A DNA stretch of 64,000 nucleotides. Origin: Cinclus cinclus. Taxonomy: Eukaryota; Chordata; Aves; Passeriformes; Cinclidae. Shown here piece after piece: positions 1 through 8,804 of this stretch (the stretch's first letter is position 1; each line of letters starts with the position of its first letter). Location: NCBI RefSeq assembly GCF_963662255.1, contig NC_085047.1, positions 22,139,258-22,203,257 on the forward strand, read 5' to 3'. A program made the position numbers and the translations under genes. Below the pieces are notes generated by a model that saw nothing but the letters and a program-made list of their open reading frames with translations, was not told the DNA's origin and did not search any database.

Positions 1-33
1 TCATTTTGTAGGCCACGTTTGGCACTCCGATGG

Positions 34-49
34 CATCCAGATCTGGATG
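34..49. repeat. 16-bp perfect palindrome in B2
   Basis: CATCCAGATCTGGATG equals its own reverse complement, with BglII AGATCT at the centre. It results from ...CCAGATCTGGATGAG, where most monomers have CCAGGTCTGGAGGAG. Confidence 0.9.
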
Positions 50-1036
50 AGGGGGCAGCTTTGGTCTGGGAGTAATCCTCGTCCTTCTGGAATTTTTCTA
101 GGCAAAGGCCCAGGACGCGCCACAGGCCAGTTAGGCAAGTTGTCTGGGAAAGGAATCATTTTTCCCCAGGAAGCCAAACTCAAGAGTCCACAATGCATAT
201 GACATTTTGTCGGGCACGTTTGGCGCTCCGATGGCATCCAGGTCTGGAGTAAGGGGCAGCTTTGTTCTGGGAGAAATCCTCGTCCTTCTGGAAATTTTTC
301 TAGGCAAAGGCCCAGGACTGCCAAAAGGCAAGTTAAGCAAGTTGGCTGGGAAAGGTGGCACTTTTCCCCAGGAAGCCAAACTCAAGAACCCACTTGGCAG
401 AAGTTATTTTGTAGGGCAGTTTTGGGCCTCCGATGGCAGCCAGGTCTGGAGGACGGGGCAGCTTTGGCCTGGGAGAAATCCTCGTCCTACGGGAAATTTT
501 TCTAGGCAAAGGCCCAGGACGGGTCACAGGTAAGCTAGGCAAGTTGGCTTGGAAAGGTGGCACTTTTTCCCTTAGGCTAAACTCTGCGCCCACAATGCAT
601 ATGACATTTTGTCGGGCACGTCTGGCCCTCCAATGTCATCCAGGTCTTTAGGAGGGGGCAGGTTTGTTCTGGGAGAAATCCTCGTCCTTGTGGAATTTTT
701 CTAGGCAAAGGCCCAGGACGGGCCACAGGCAAGTAAGGCAAGTTGGCTGGGAATGGTGGCACTTTTCTCCATTAAGACAAACTCTGATCCCACACTGCAT
801 ATGACATTTTGTTGGGCACGTATGGGCCTCCAATGGCATCCAGGTCTGGAGGAGGTGTCAGCTTTGGTCTGGGAGAAATCCTCGTCCTTCTGGAAATTTT
901 CTAGTCAAAGACCCAGGACGGGCCACCGGGAAGTTCGGCAAATTGGCTGGGAATGGTTGCACTTTTCCCCAGGAAGCCAAACGAAGAGCCCACAATGCAT
1001 ACGTCATTTTGTAGGCCACGTTTGGCGCTCCGATGG

Positions 1037-1052
1037 CATCCAGATCTGGATG
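1037..1052. repeat. 16-bp perfect palindrome in B2
   Basis: Second copy of the same 16-bp palindrome, 1,003 bp after the first, within the duplicated 5-mer. Confidence 0.9.
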
Positions 1053-1579
1053 AGGTGGCAGCTTTGGTCTGGGAGTAATCCTCGTCCTTCTGGAATTTTT
1101 CTAGGCAAAGGCCCAGGACGCGCCACAGGCCAGTTAGGCAAGTTGTCTGGGAAAGGAATCATTTTTCCCCAGGAAGCCAAACTCAAGAGCCCACAATGCA
1201 TATGGCATTTTGTCGGGCACATTTGGCGCTCCGATGGCATCCAGGTCTGGAGTAAGGGGCAGCTTTGTTCTGGGAGAAATCCTCGTCCTTCTGGAAATTT
1301 TTCTAGGCAAAGGCCCAGGACTGCCAAAAGGCAAGTTAAGCAAGTTGGCTGGGAAAGGTGGCACTTTTCCCCAGGAAGCCAAACTCAAGAACCCACTTGG
1401 CAGAAGTTATTTTGTAGGGCAGTTTTGGGCCTCCGATGGCAGCCAGGTCTGGAGGAGGGGGCAGCTTTGGCCTGGGAGAAATCCTCGTCCTACGGGAAAT
1501 TTTTCTAGGCAAAGGCCCAGGACGGGTCACAGGTAAGCTAGGCAAGTTGGCTTGGAAAGGTGGCACTTTTTCCCTTAGG

Positions 1580-1779
1580 CTAAACTCTGCGCCCACAATG
1601 CATATGACATTTTGTTGGGCACGTATGGGCCTCCAATGGCATCCAGGTCTTTAGGAGGGGGCAGGTTTGTTCTGGGAGAAATCCTCGTCCTTCTGGAATT
1701 TTTCTAGGCAAAGGCCCAGGACGGGCCACAGGCAACTTAGGCAAGTTGGGTGGGAAAGGTGTCACTTTTCCCCAGGAAG
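1580..1779. repeat. Mosaic monomer B1x (representative)
   Basis: It has a B1 head (CTCTGCGCCCACAATG), then B4 sequence TTGGGCACGTATGGGCC through GGCATCC, then the B1 stretch GTCTTTAGGAGG, then a B4 end (CCTTCTGGAA, CAACTTAGGC). The same mosaic recurs near 8,606, 16,030, 17,234, 19,041, 22,652, 24,459 and 32,083. Confidence 0.85.
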
Positions 1780-1980
1780 CACAGCTCAAGAGCCCACTTG
1801 GCAGATATCATTTTGTCGGGCACGTTTGGCACTCTGATGACAGCCAGGATTAGAGTAGGGGACAGCATTGGCCTGGGAGAAATCCTTGTCCTTCTGGAAT
1901 TTTTCTAGGCAAAGGCCCAGGACGGGTCACAGGCAAGTTCGGCAAGTTGGCTGGGAAAGGTGGCACTTTTCCCCATTCGG

Positions 1981-2181
1981 CTAAACTCTGAGCCCACAGT
2001 GCAGCTCAGATTTTGTCGGGCTCGTTTGGCCCTCCGATGACATCCAGGTCTGGAGGAGGGGGCAGCTTTGTTCTTGGAGATATCCTCGTCCTGCTGGAAT
2101 TTTTTGTAGGCAAAGGCCCAGGACGGACCACAGGCAACTTAGGCAAGTTGGGTGGGAAAGGTGGCACTTTTCCCCAGGAAG
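1981..2181. repeat. Monomer type B6 (representative, opens each HOR unit)
   Basis: Diagnostic bases are AGTGCAGCTCAG after GAGCCCAC, TCGGGCTCG or TCGGGCACG, CGATGACATCC, the EcoRV site GATATC within GGAGATATCC, and a longer T-run TTTTTTGTAGG. It is always preceded by CCCATTCGG and followed by A3. One per HOR unit. Confidence 0.9.
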
Positions 2182-2382
2182 CCAAACTCTAGAGCCCACT
2201 TGGCGGAATTCATTGTGTAGGGCACATTTGTCCCTCCGAATGCAGCCATGTCTGGAGGAGGGGACAGCTTTGGTCTGGGAGAAATCCTCGTCCTTCTGGA
2301 ATTTTTCTAGGCAAAGGCCCAGGACGGGCCACAGGCAAGTTCGGCAATTTGGCTGGAAATGGTAGCACTTTTCCCCTGGAAC
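2182..2382. repeat. Monomer type A3 (representative, EcoRI-bearing)
   Basis: Diagnostic bases are CTCTAGAGCCC, TTGGCGGAATTCATTGTG and GGCACATTTGTCCC. It carries the only EcoRI site (GAATTC) that I see per HOR unit, and always stands directly after B6. Confidence 0.9.
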
Positions 2383-2583
2383 ACAAACTCAAGAGCCCAC
2401 AATGCATATGACATTTTGTTGGGCACGTTTGCCGCGCCGATGGCATCCAGGTCTGGAGGAGGGGGCAGCTTTGGTCTGGGAGAAATCCTCGTCCTTCTGG
2501 AATTTTTCTAGGCAAAGGCCCAGGACGGGCCACAGGCAAGTTCGGCAAGTTGGCTGGGAATGGGGGCAGTTTTCCCCATTAAG
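2383..2583. repeat. Monomer type B1d (representative)
   Basis: It has AATGCATATGACATTTTG like B1, but the CpG-rich TTTGCCGCGCCGATGG in place of TTGGCGCTCCGATGG. It is found in X units and repeatedly in the right domain (about 45,533, 50,752, 55,972, 57,776 and 59,784). Confidence 0.88.
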
Positions 2584-2782
2584 CTAAACTCTGAGCCCAC
2601 AATGTAGATGTCATTTGGTATGGCAATTTGGCCCTCCAATGGCAGACAGGTCTGCAGGAGGAGGCAGCTTTGGTCTGGGAGAAATCCTCGTCCTTCTGGA
2701 ATTTTTCTAGGCAAAGGCCCAGGACGGGCCACAGGCAAGTTAGGCAAGTTGACTGGGAAAGGAGTCATTTTTCCCGAGGAAG
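2584..2782. repeat. Monomer type B5 (representative)
   Basis: Diagnostic bases are AATGTAGATGTCATTTGG, GTATGGCA and TCTGCAGGAGGAGG, which contains a PstI site. At 199 bp it is the shortest monomer of the X unit. Always follows B1d where present. Confidence 0.88.
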
Positions 2783-2983
2783 CCAAAGTCCGGAGCCCAC
2801 TTGGCAGACGTCTTTTTGTAGTGCACGTTTGGCCCTCCGATGTCAGCCAGGTTTGGAGGAGGGGGCACCTTTGTTCTGGGAGAAATCCTCGTCCTTCTGG
2901 AAATTTTCTAGTCAAAGACCCAGGACGGGCCACAGGCAAGTTCGGCAAGTTGGCTGGGAATGGTTGCACTTTTCCCCAGGAAG
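2783..2983. repeat. Monomer type A6 (representative)
   Basis: Diagnostic bases are GACGTCTTTTTGTAGTG (with an AatII site) and, in X units, the tail AAATTTTCTAGTCAAAGAC. The right-domain versions keep the GACGTC head but have other tails. Confidence 0.87.
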
Positions 2984-3183
2984 CCAAACGAAGAGCCCGC
3001 AATGCATACGTCATTTTGTAGGCCACGTTTGGCGCTCCGATGGCATCCAGATCTGGATGAGGGGGCAGCTTTGGTCTGGGAGTAATCCTCGTCCTTCTGG
3101 AATTTTTCTAGGCAAAGGCCCAGGACGCGCCACAGGCCAGTTAGGCAAGTTGTCTGGGAAAGGAATCATTTTTCCCCAGGAAG
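2984..3183. repeat. Monomer type B2 (representative)
   Basis: Diagnostic bases are AATGCATACGTCATTTTG, GTAGGCCACG, GGGAGTAATCC and GACGCGCCACAGGCC. In the left domain it contains a 16-bp perfect palindrome with a BglII site at its centre. Confidence 0.88.
3044..3059. repeat. 16-bp perfect palindrome in B2
   Basis: The same palindrome in the B2 monomer of X copy 1. Confidence 0.9.
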
Positions 3184-3385
3184 CCAAACTCAAGAGCCCA
3201 CAATGCATATGGCATTTTGTCGGGCACGTTTGGCGCTCCGATGGCATCCAGGTCTGGAGTAAGGGGCAGCTTTGTTCTGGGAGAAATCCTCGTCCTTCTG
3301 GAAATTTTTCTAGGCAAAGGCCCAGGACTGCCAAAAGGCAAGTTAAGCAAGTTGGCTGGGAAAGGTGGCACTTTTCCCCAGGAAG
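3184..3385. repeat. Monomer type B1b (representative)
   Basis: Diagnostic bases are AATGCATATGGCATTTTG, GGCGCTCCGATGG, GGAGTAAGGGGCAG and GACTGCCAAAAGGC. At 202 bp it is one of the longest monomers. Confidence 0.88.
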
Positions 3386-3392
3386 CCAAACT
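3350..3392. repeat. Imperfect dyad (hairpin-capable), representative copy
   Basis: The left arm AGTTGGC-TGGGAAAG and right arm CTTTTCCCCA-GGAA-GCCAAACT surround a 6-base loop GTGGCA. The arms pair with single-base bulges and an unpaired GGAA. The same arms occur in most class-A monomers that start with CCAAACTC, so this is a recurrent property of the array. Confidence 0.6.
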
Positions 3393-3586
3393 CAAGAACC
3401 CACTTGGCAGAAGTTATTTTGTAGGGCAGTTTTGGGCCTCCGATGGCAGCCAGGTCTGGAGGAGGGGGCAGCTTTGGCCTGGGAGAAATCCTCGTCCTAC
3501 GGGAAATTTTTCTAGGCAAAGGCCCAGGACGGGTCACAGGTAAGCTAGGCAAGTTGGCTTGGAAAGGTGGCACTTTTTCCCTTAGG
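3386..3586. repeat. Monomer type A4 (representative)
   Basis: Diagnostic bases are AAGAACCCACTTGG, AGAAGTTATTTTG, GGCAGTTTTGGGCC, CCTACGGGAAA (CCTTCGGGAAA in most right-domain copies) and CACAGGTAAGC. The tail CTTTTTCCCTTAGG leads into B1. Confidence 0.9.
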
Positions 3587-3786
3587 CTAAACTCTGCGCC
3601 CACAATGCATATGACATTTTGTCGGGCACGTCTGGCCCTCCAATGTCATCCAGGTCTTTAGGAGGGGGCAGCTTTGTTCTGGGAGAAATCCTCGTCCTTG
3701 TGGAATTTTTCTAGGCAAAGGCCCAGGACGGGCCACAGGCAAGTAAGGCAAGTTGGCTGGGAATGGTGGCACTTTTCTCCATTAAG
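3587..3786. repeat. Monomer type B1 (representative)
   Basis: Diagnostic bases are CTCTGCGCCCAC, GCACGTCTGGCCC, AATGTCATCC, GTCTTTAGGAGG and CCTTGTGGAA. It is normally preceded by A4 or an A4-type tail. Confidence 0.9.
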
Positions 3787-3986
3787 ACAAACTCTGATCC
3801 CACACTGCATATGACATTTTGTTGGGCACGTATGGGCCTCCAATGGCATCCAGGTCTGGAGGAGGTGTCAGCTTTGGTCTGGGAGAAATCCTCGTCCTTC
3901 TGGAATTTTTCTAGGCAAAGGCCCAGGACGGGCCACAGTCAACTTAGGCAAGTTGGGTGGGAAAGGTGTCACTTTTCCCCAGGAAG
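3787..3986. repeat. Monomer type B4 (representative)
   Basis: Diagnostic bases are CTCTGATCCCACACTGC, TTGGGCACGTATGGGCC, AGGAGGTGTCAGC and the tail CAACTTAGGCAAG. It is usually followed by A2. Confidence 0.9.
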
Positions 3987-4187
3987 CACAGCTCAAGAGC
4001 CCACTTGGCAGATATCATTTTGTCGGGCACGTTTGGCACTCTGATGACAGCCAGGATTAGAGTAGGGGACAGCATTGGCCTGGGAGAAATCCTTGTCCTT
4101 CTGGAATTTTTCTAGGCAAAGGCCCAGGACGGGTCACAGGCAAGTTCGGCAAGTTGGCTGGGAAAGGTGGCACTTTTCCCCATTCGG
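3987..4187. repeat. Monomer type A2 (representative, closes HOR units)
   Basis: Diagnostic bases are AGCACAGCTCAAG, GCAGATATCATTTTG (EcoRV), CACTCTGATGACAGCC and CCAGGATTAGAGTAGGGG. It ends with CCCATTCGG immediately before B6. Confidence 0.9.
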
Positions 4188-5192
4188 CTAAACTCTGAGC
4201 CCACAGTGCAGCTCAGATTTTGTCGGGCTCGTTTGGCCCTCCGATGACATCCAGGTCTGGAGGAGGGGGCAGCTTTGTTCTTGGAGATATCCTCGTCCTG
4301 CTGGAATTTTTTGTAGGCAAAGGCCCAGGACGGACCACAGGCAACTTAGGCAAGTTGGGTGGGAAAGGTGGCACTTTTCCCCAGGAAGCCAAACTCTAGA
4401 GCCCACTTGGCGGAATTCATTGTGTAGGGCACATTTGTCCCTCCGAAGGCAGCCATGTCTGGAGGAGGGGACAGCTTTGGTCTGGGAGAAATCCTCGTCC
4501 TTCTGGAATTTTTCTAGGCAAAGGCCCAGGACGGGCCACAGGCAAGTTCGTCATATTGCCTGGGAAAGGTGTCACTTTTCCCCAGGAAGCCAAACTCAAG
4601 AGCCCACTTGGCAGATGTCATTTTGGTACTGCAAGTTTGGCCCTCCAATGGCAGCCAGGTTTGGAGGAGGGGGCAGCTTTGGTCTGGGAGAAATCCTCGT
4701 CCTTGTGGAATTTTTCTAGGCAAAGGCCCAGGACGGGCCACAGGCAAGTAAGGCAAGTTGGCTGGGAATGGTGGCACTTTTCTCCATTAAGACAAACTCT
4801 GATCCCACACTGCATATGACATTTTGTTGGGCACGTATGGGCCTCCAATGGCATCCAGGTCTGGAGGAGGTGTCAGCTTTGGTCTGGGAGAAATCCTCGT
4901 CCTTCTGGAATTTTTCTAGGCAAAGGCCCAGGATGGGCCACAGGCAACTTAGGCAATTTGGGTGGGAAAGGTGTCACTTTTCCCCAGGAAGCACAGCTCA
5001 AGAGCCCACTTGGCAGATATCATTTTGTCGGGCACGTTTGGCACTCTGATGACAGCCAGGATTAGAGTAGGGGACAGCATTGGCCTGGGAGAAATCCTTG
5101 TCCTTCTGGAATTTTTCTAGGCAAAGGCCCAGGACGGGCCACAGGCAAGTTCGGCAAGTTGGCTGGGAAAGGTGGCACTTTTCCCCATTCGG
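4188..5192. repeat. HOR unit Z, copy 1 (5-mer, 1,005 bp)
   Basis: Monomer order B6-A3-A1-B4-A2. This is the shortest HOR form in the array. The A1 monomer carries an extra T (CATTTTGGTACTGC), which is also seen in the Z units at 11,012, 27,066 and 34,691. Confidence 0.9.
4590..4791. repeat. Monomer type A1 (representative)
   Basis: Diagnostic bases are GGTACTGCAAGTTTGG after the TTGGCAGATGTCATTT head. Two forms exist: one with CATTTTGGTACTGC, and one 1 bp shorter with CATTTGGTACTGC. Confidence 0.88.
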
Positions 5193-6194
5193 CTAAACTC
5201 TGAGCCCACAGTGCAGCTCAGATTTTGTCGGGCACGTTTGGCCCTCCGATGACATCCAGGTCTGGAGGAGGGGGCAGCTTTGTTCTCGGAGATATCCTCG
5301 TCCTGCTGGAATTTTTTGTAGGCAAAGGCCCAGGACGGACCACAGGCAACTTAGGCAAGTTGGGTGGGAAAGGTGGCACTTTTCCCCAGGAAGCCAAACT
5401 CTAGAGCCCACTTGGCGGAATTCATTGTGTAGGGCACATTGGTCCCTCCGAAGGCAGCCGTGTCTGGAGGAGGGGACAGCTTTGGTCTTGGAGAAATCCT
5501 CGTCCATCTGGAATTTTTCTAGGCAAAGGCCCAATACGGGTCACAGGTAAGCTAGGCAAGTTGGCTTGGAAAGGTGGCACTTTTTCCCTTAGGCTAAACT
5601 CTGCGCCCACAATGCATATGACATTTTGTCGGGCACGTCTGGCCCTCCAATGTCATCCAGGTCTTTAGGAGGGGGCAGGTTTGTTCTGGGAGAAATCCTC
5701 GTCCTTTTGGAATTTTTCTAGGCAAAGGCCCAGGACGGGCCACAGGCAAGTAAGGCAAGTTGGCTGGGAATGGTGGCACTTTTCTCCATTAAGACAAACT
5801 CTGATCCCACACTGCATATGACATTTTGTTGGGCACGTATGGGCCTCCAATGGCATCCAGGTCTGGAGGAGGGGGCAGCTTTGGTCTGGGAGAAATCCTC
5901 GTCCTTCTGGAATTTTTCTAGGCAAAGGCCCAGTACGGGCCACAGGCAACTTAGGCAAGTTGGCTGGGAAAGGTGTCACTTTTCCCCAGTAAGCACAGCT
6001 CAAGAGCCCACTTGGCAGATATCATTTTGTCGGGCACGTTTGGCACTCTGATGACAGCCAGGATTAGAGTAGGGGACAGCATTGGCCTGGGAGAAATCCT
6101 TGTCCTTCTGGAATTTTTCTAGGCAAAGGCCCAGGACGGGTCACAGGCAAGTTCGGCAAGTTGGCTGGGAAAGGTGGCACTTTTCCCCATTCGG
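5193..6194. repeat. HOR unit Z', copy 1 (5-mer, 1,002 bp)
   Basis: Monomer order B6-A3(A4 tail)-B1-B4-A2. It differs from Z because the A3 monomer ends with an A4-type tail (CACAGGTAAGC) and is followed by B1 instead of A1. This copy has private changes such as CCCAATACGGG near 5,530 where other copies read CCCAGGACGGG. Confidence 0.88.
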
Positions 6195-7198
6195 CTAAAC
6201 TCTGAGCCCACAGTGCAGCTCAGATTTTGTCGGGCTCGTTTGGCCCTCTGATGACATCCAGGTCTGGAGGAGGGGGCAGCTTTGTTCTTGGAGATATCCT
6301 TGTCCTGCTGGAATTTTTTGTAGGCAAAGGCCCAGGACGGACCACAGGCAACTTAGGCAAGTTGGGTGGGAAAGGTGGCACTTTTCCCCAGGAAGCCAAA
6401 CTCTAGAGCCCACTTGGCGGAATTCATTGTGTAGGGCACATTTGTCCCTCCGAAGGCAGCCATGTCTGGAGGAGGGGACAGCTTTGGTCTGGGAGAAATC
6501 CTCATCCTTCTGGAATTTTTCTAGGCAAAGGCCCAGGACGGGCCACAGGCAAGTTCGTCATATTGCCTGGGAAAGGTGTCACTTTTCCCCAGGAAGCCAA
6601 ACTCAAGAGCCCACTTGGCAGATGTCATTTGGTACTGCAAGTTTGGCCCTCCAATGGCAGCCAGGTTTGGAGGAGGGGGCAGCTTTGGTCTGGGAGAAAT
6701 CCTCGTCCTTGTGGAATTTTTCTAGGCAAAGGCCCAGGACGGGCCACAGGCAAGTAAGGCAAGTTGGCTGGGAATGGTGGCACTTTTCTCCATTAGGACA
6801 AACTCTGATCCCACACTGCATATGACATTTTGTTGGGTACGTATGGGCCTCCAATGGCATTCAGGTCTGGAGGAGGTGTCAGCTTTGGTCTGGGAGAAAT
6901 CCTCGTCCTTCTGGAATTTTTCTAGGCAAAGGCCCAGGACGGGCCACAGGCAACTTAGGCAAGTTGGGTGGGAAAGGTGTCACTTTTCCCTAGGAAGCAC
7001 AGCTCAAGAGCCCACTTGGCCGATATCATTTTGTCGGGCACGTTTGGCACTCTGATGACAACCAGGATTAGAGTAGGGGACAGCATTGGCCTGGGAGAAA
7101 TCCTTGTCCTTCTGGAATTTTTCTAGGCAAAGGCCCAGGACGGGTCACAGGCAAGTTCGGCAAGTTGGCTGGGAAAGGTGGCACTTTTCCCCATTCGG
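6195..7198. repeat. HOR unit Z, copy 2 (5-mer, 1,004 bp)
   Basis: Monomer order B6-A3-A1-B4-A2. Its B4 carries TTAGGACAAAC, GGGTACG and GGCATTCAGG, variants otherwise typical of the B4 in Y units. This suggests that the B4-A2 end was exchanged with a Y unit. Confidence 0.88.
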
Positions 7199-8804
7199 CT
7201 AAACTCTGAGCCCACAGTGCAGCTCAGATTTTGTCGGGCACGTTTGGCCCTCCGATGACATCCAGGTCTGGAGGAGGGGGCAGCTTTGTTCTCGGAGATA
7301 TCCTCGTCCTGCTGGAATTTTTTGTAGGCAAAGGCCCAGGACGGACCACAGGCAACTTAGGCAAGTTGGGTGGGAAAGGTGGCACTTTTCCCCAGGAAGC
7401 CAAACTCTAGAGCCCACTTGGCGGAATTCATTGTGTAGGGCACATTTTTCCCTCCGAAGGCAGCCGTGTCTGGAGGAGGGGACAGCATTGGTCTGGGAGA
7501 AATCCTCGTCCTTCTGGAATTTTTCTAGGCAAAGGCCCAGGACGGGCCCCAGGCAAGTTCGTCATATTGCCTGGGAAAGGTGTCACTTTTCCCCAGGAAG
7601 CCAAACTCAAGAGCCCACTTGGCAGATGTCATTTGGTACTGCAAGTTTGGCGCTCCAATGGCATCCAGGTTTGGAGGAGGGGGCAGCTTTGGTCTGGGAG
7701 ATATCCTCATCCCTCTGGAATTTTTCTAAGCAAAGGCCCAGGACGAGGCACAGGCATGTTAAGCAAGTTGGCTGGGAATGGTGGCACTTTTCCCCAGGAA
7801 GCCAAACTATGAGCCCACTTGGCAGATGTCTTTTTGTAGGGCACGTTTGTCCCTCCGGTGGCTGCCAGGTATGGAGGAGGGGTCCGCATTGGTCTGGGAG
7901 AAATCCTCGTCCTGCTGGAATTTTTCTAGGCAAAGGCCCAGGACTTCCAAAAGGCAAGTTCGGCAAGTTGACTGGGAAAGGTGGCACTTTTCCACATTAG
8001 GCTAAACTCTGAGCCCACAATGCATCTGACATTTTGTCGGGCACATTTGGCCCTCCGAAGGCAGCCATGTCTGGAGGAGGGGGCAGCTTTGGTCTGGGAG
8101 AAATCCTCGTCCTTCTGGAATTTTTCTAGGCAAAGGCCCAGGACGGGCCACAGGCAAGTTCGGCATTTTGGCTGGTAATGGTATCACTTTTCCCCAGGAA
8201 CACAAACTCAAGAGCCCACAATGCATATGGCATTTTGTCGGGCACGTTTGGCGCTCCGATGGCATCCAGGTCTGGAGTAAGGGGCAGCTTTGTTCTGGGA
8301 GAAATCCTCGTCCTTCTGGAAATTTTTCTAGGCAAAGGCCCAGGACTGCCAAAAGGCAAGTTAAGCAAGTTGGCTGGGAAAGGTGGCACTTTTCCCCAGG
8401 AAGCCAAACTCAAGAACCCACTTGGCAGAAGTTATTTTGTAGGGCAGTTTTGGGCCTCCGATGGCAGCCAGGTCTGGAGGAGGGGGCAGCTTTGGCCTGG
8501 GAGAAATCCTCGTCCTACGGGAAATTTTTCTAGGCAAAGGCCCAGGACGGGTCACAGGTAAGCTAGGCAAGTTGGCTTGGAAAGGTGGCACTTTTTCCCT
8601 TAGGCTAAACTCTGCGCCCACAATGCATATGACATTTTGTTGGGCACGTATGGGCCTCCAATGGCATCCAGGTCTTTAGGAGGGGGCAGGTTTGTTCTGG
8701 GAGAAATCCTCGTCCTTCTGGAATTTTTCTAGGCAAAGGCCCAGGACGGGTCACAGGCAAGTTCGGCAAGTTGGCTGGGAAAGGTGGCACTTTTCCCCAT
8801 TCGG
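7199..8804. repeat. HOR unit V8 (8-mer, 1,606 bp)
   Basis: Monomer order B6-A3-A1-A5-B3-B1b-A4-B1x, where the last monomer ends with an A2-type tail (GGGTCACAGGC followed by CCCATTCGGC). The unit matches 17,634 (offset 10,435) and 23,052, but lacks the B4 and A2 monomers of the longer forms. Confidence 0.88.

Larger units (their letters stand above)
1..1980. repeat. Partial HOR unit, end of an X/W-like unit with internal 5-mer duplication
   Basis: Monomer order is B2 (cut by the window edge), B1b, A4, B1, B4* (chimera), then again B2, B1b, A4, then mosaic B1x, then A2. The B2-B1b-A4 run at 1 repeats at about 1,004, an offset of 1,003 bp. The duplication junction lies inside the chimeric monomer 777-976. 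The closing A2 monomer is at 1,780-1,980 and leads into the B6 that opens the next unit. Confidence 0.85.
1981..4187. repeat. HOR unit X, copy 1 (11-mer, 2,207 bp)
   Basis: Monomer order B6-A3-B1d-B5-A6-B2-B1b-A4-B1-B4-A2, with lengths 201, 201, 201, 199, 201, 200, 202, 201, 200, 200 and 201 bp. It is nearly identical to the X units at 8,805, 24,859 and 32,483. One visible private change is AAAGTCCGG near 2,787, where the other copies read AAAGTCAGG. Confidence 0.9.
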
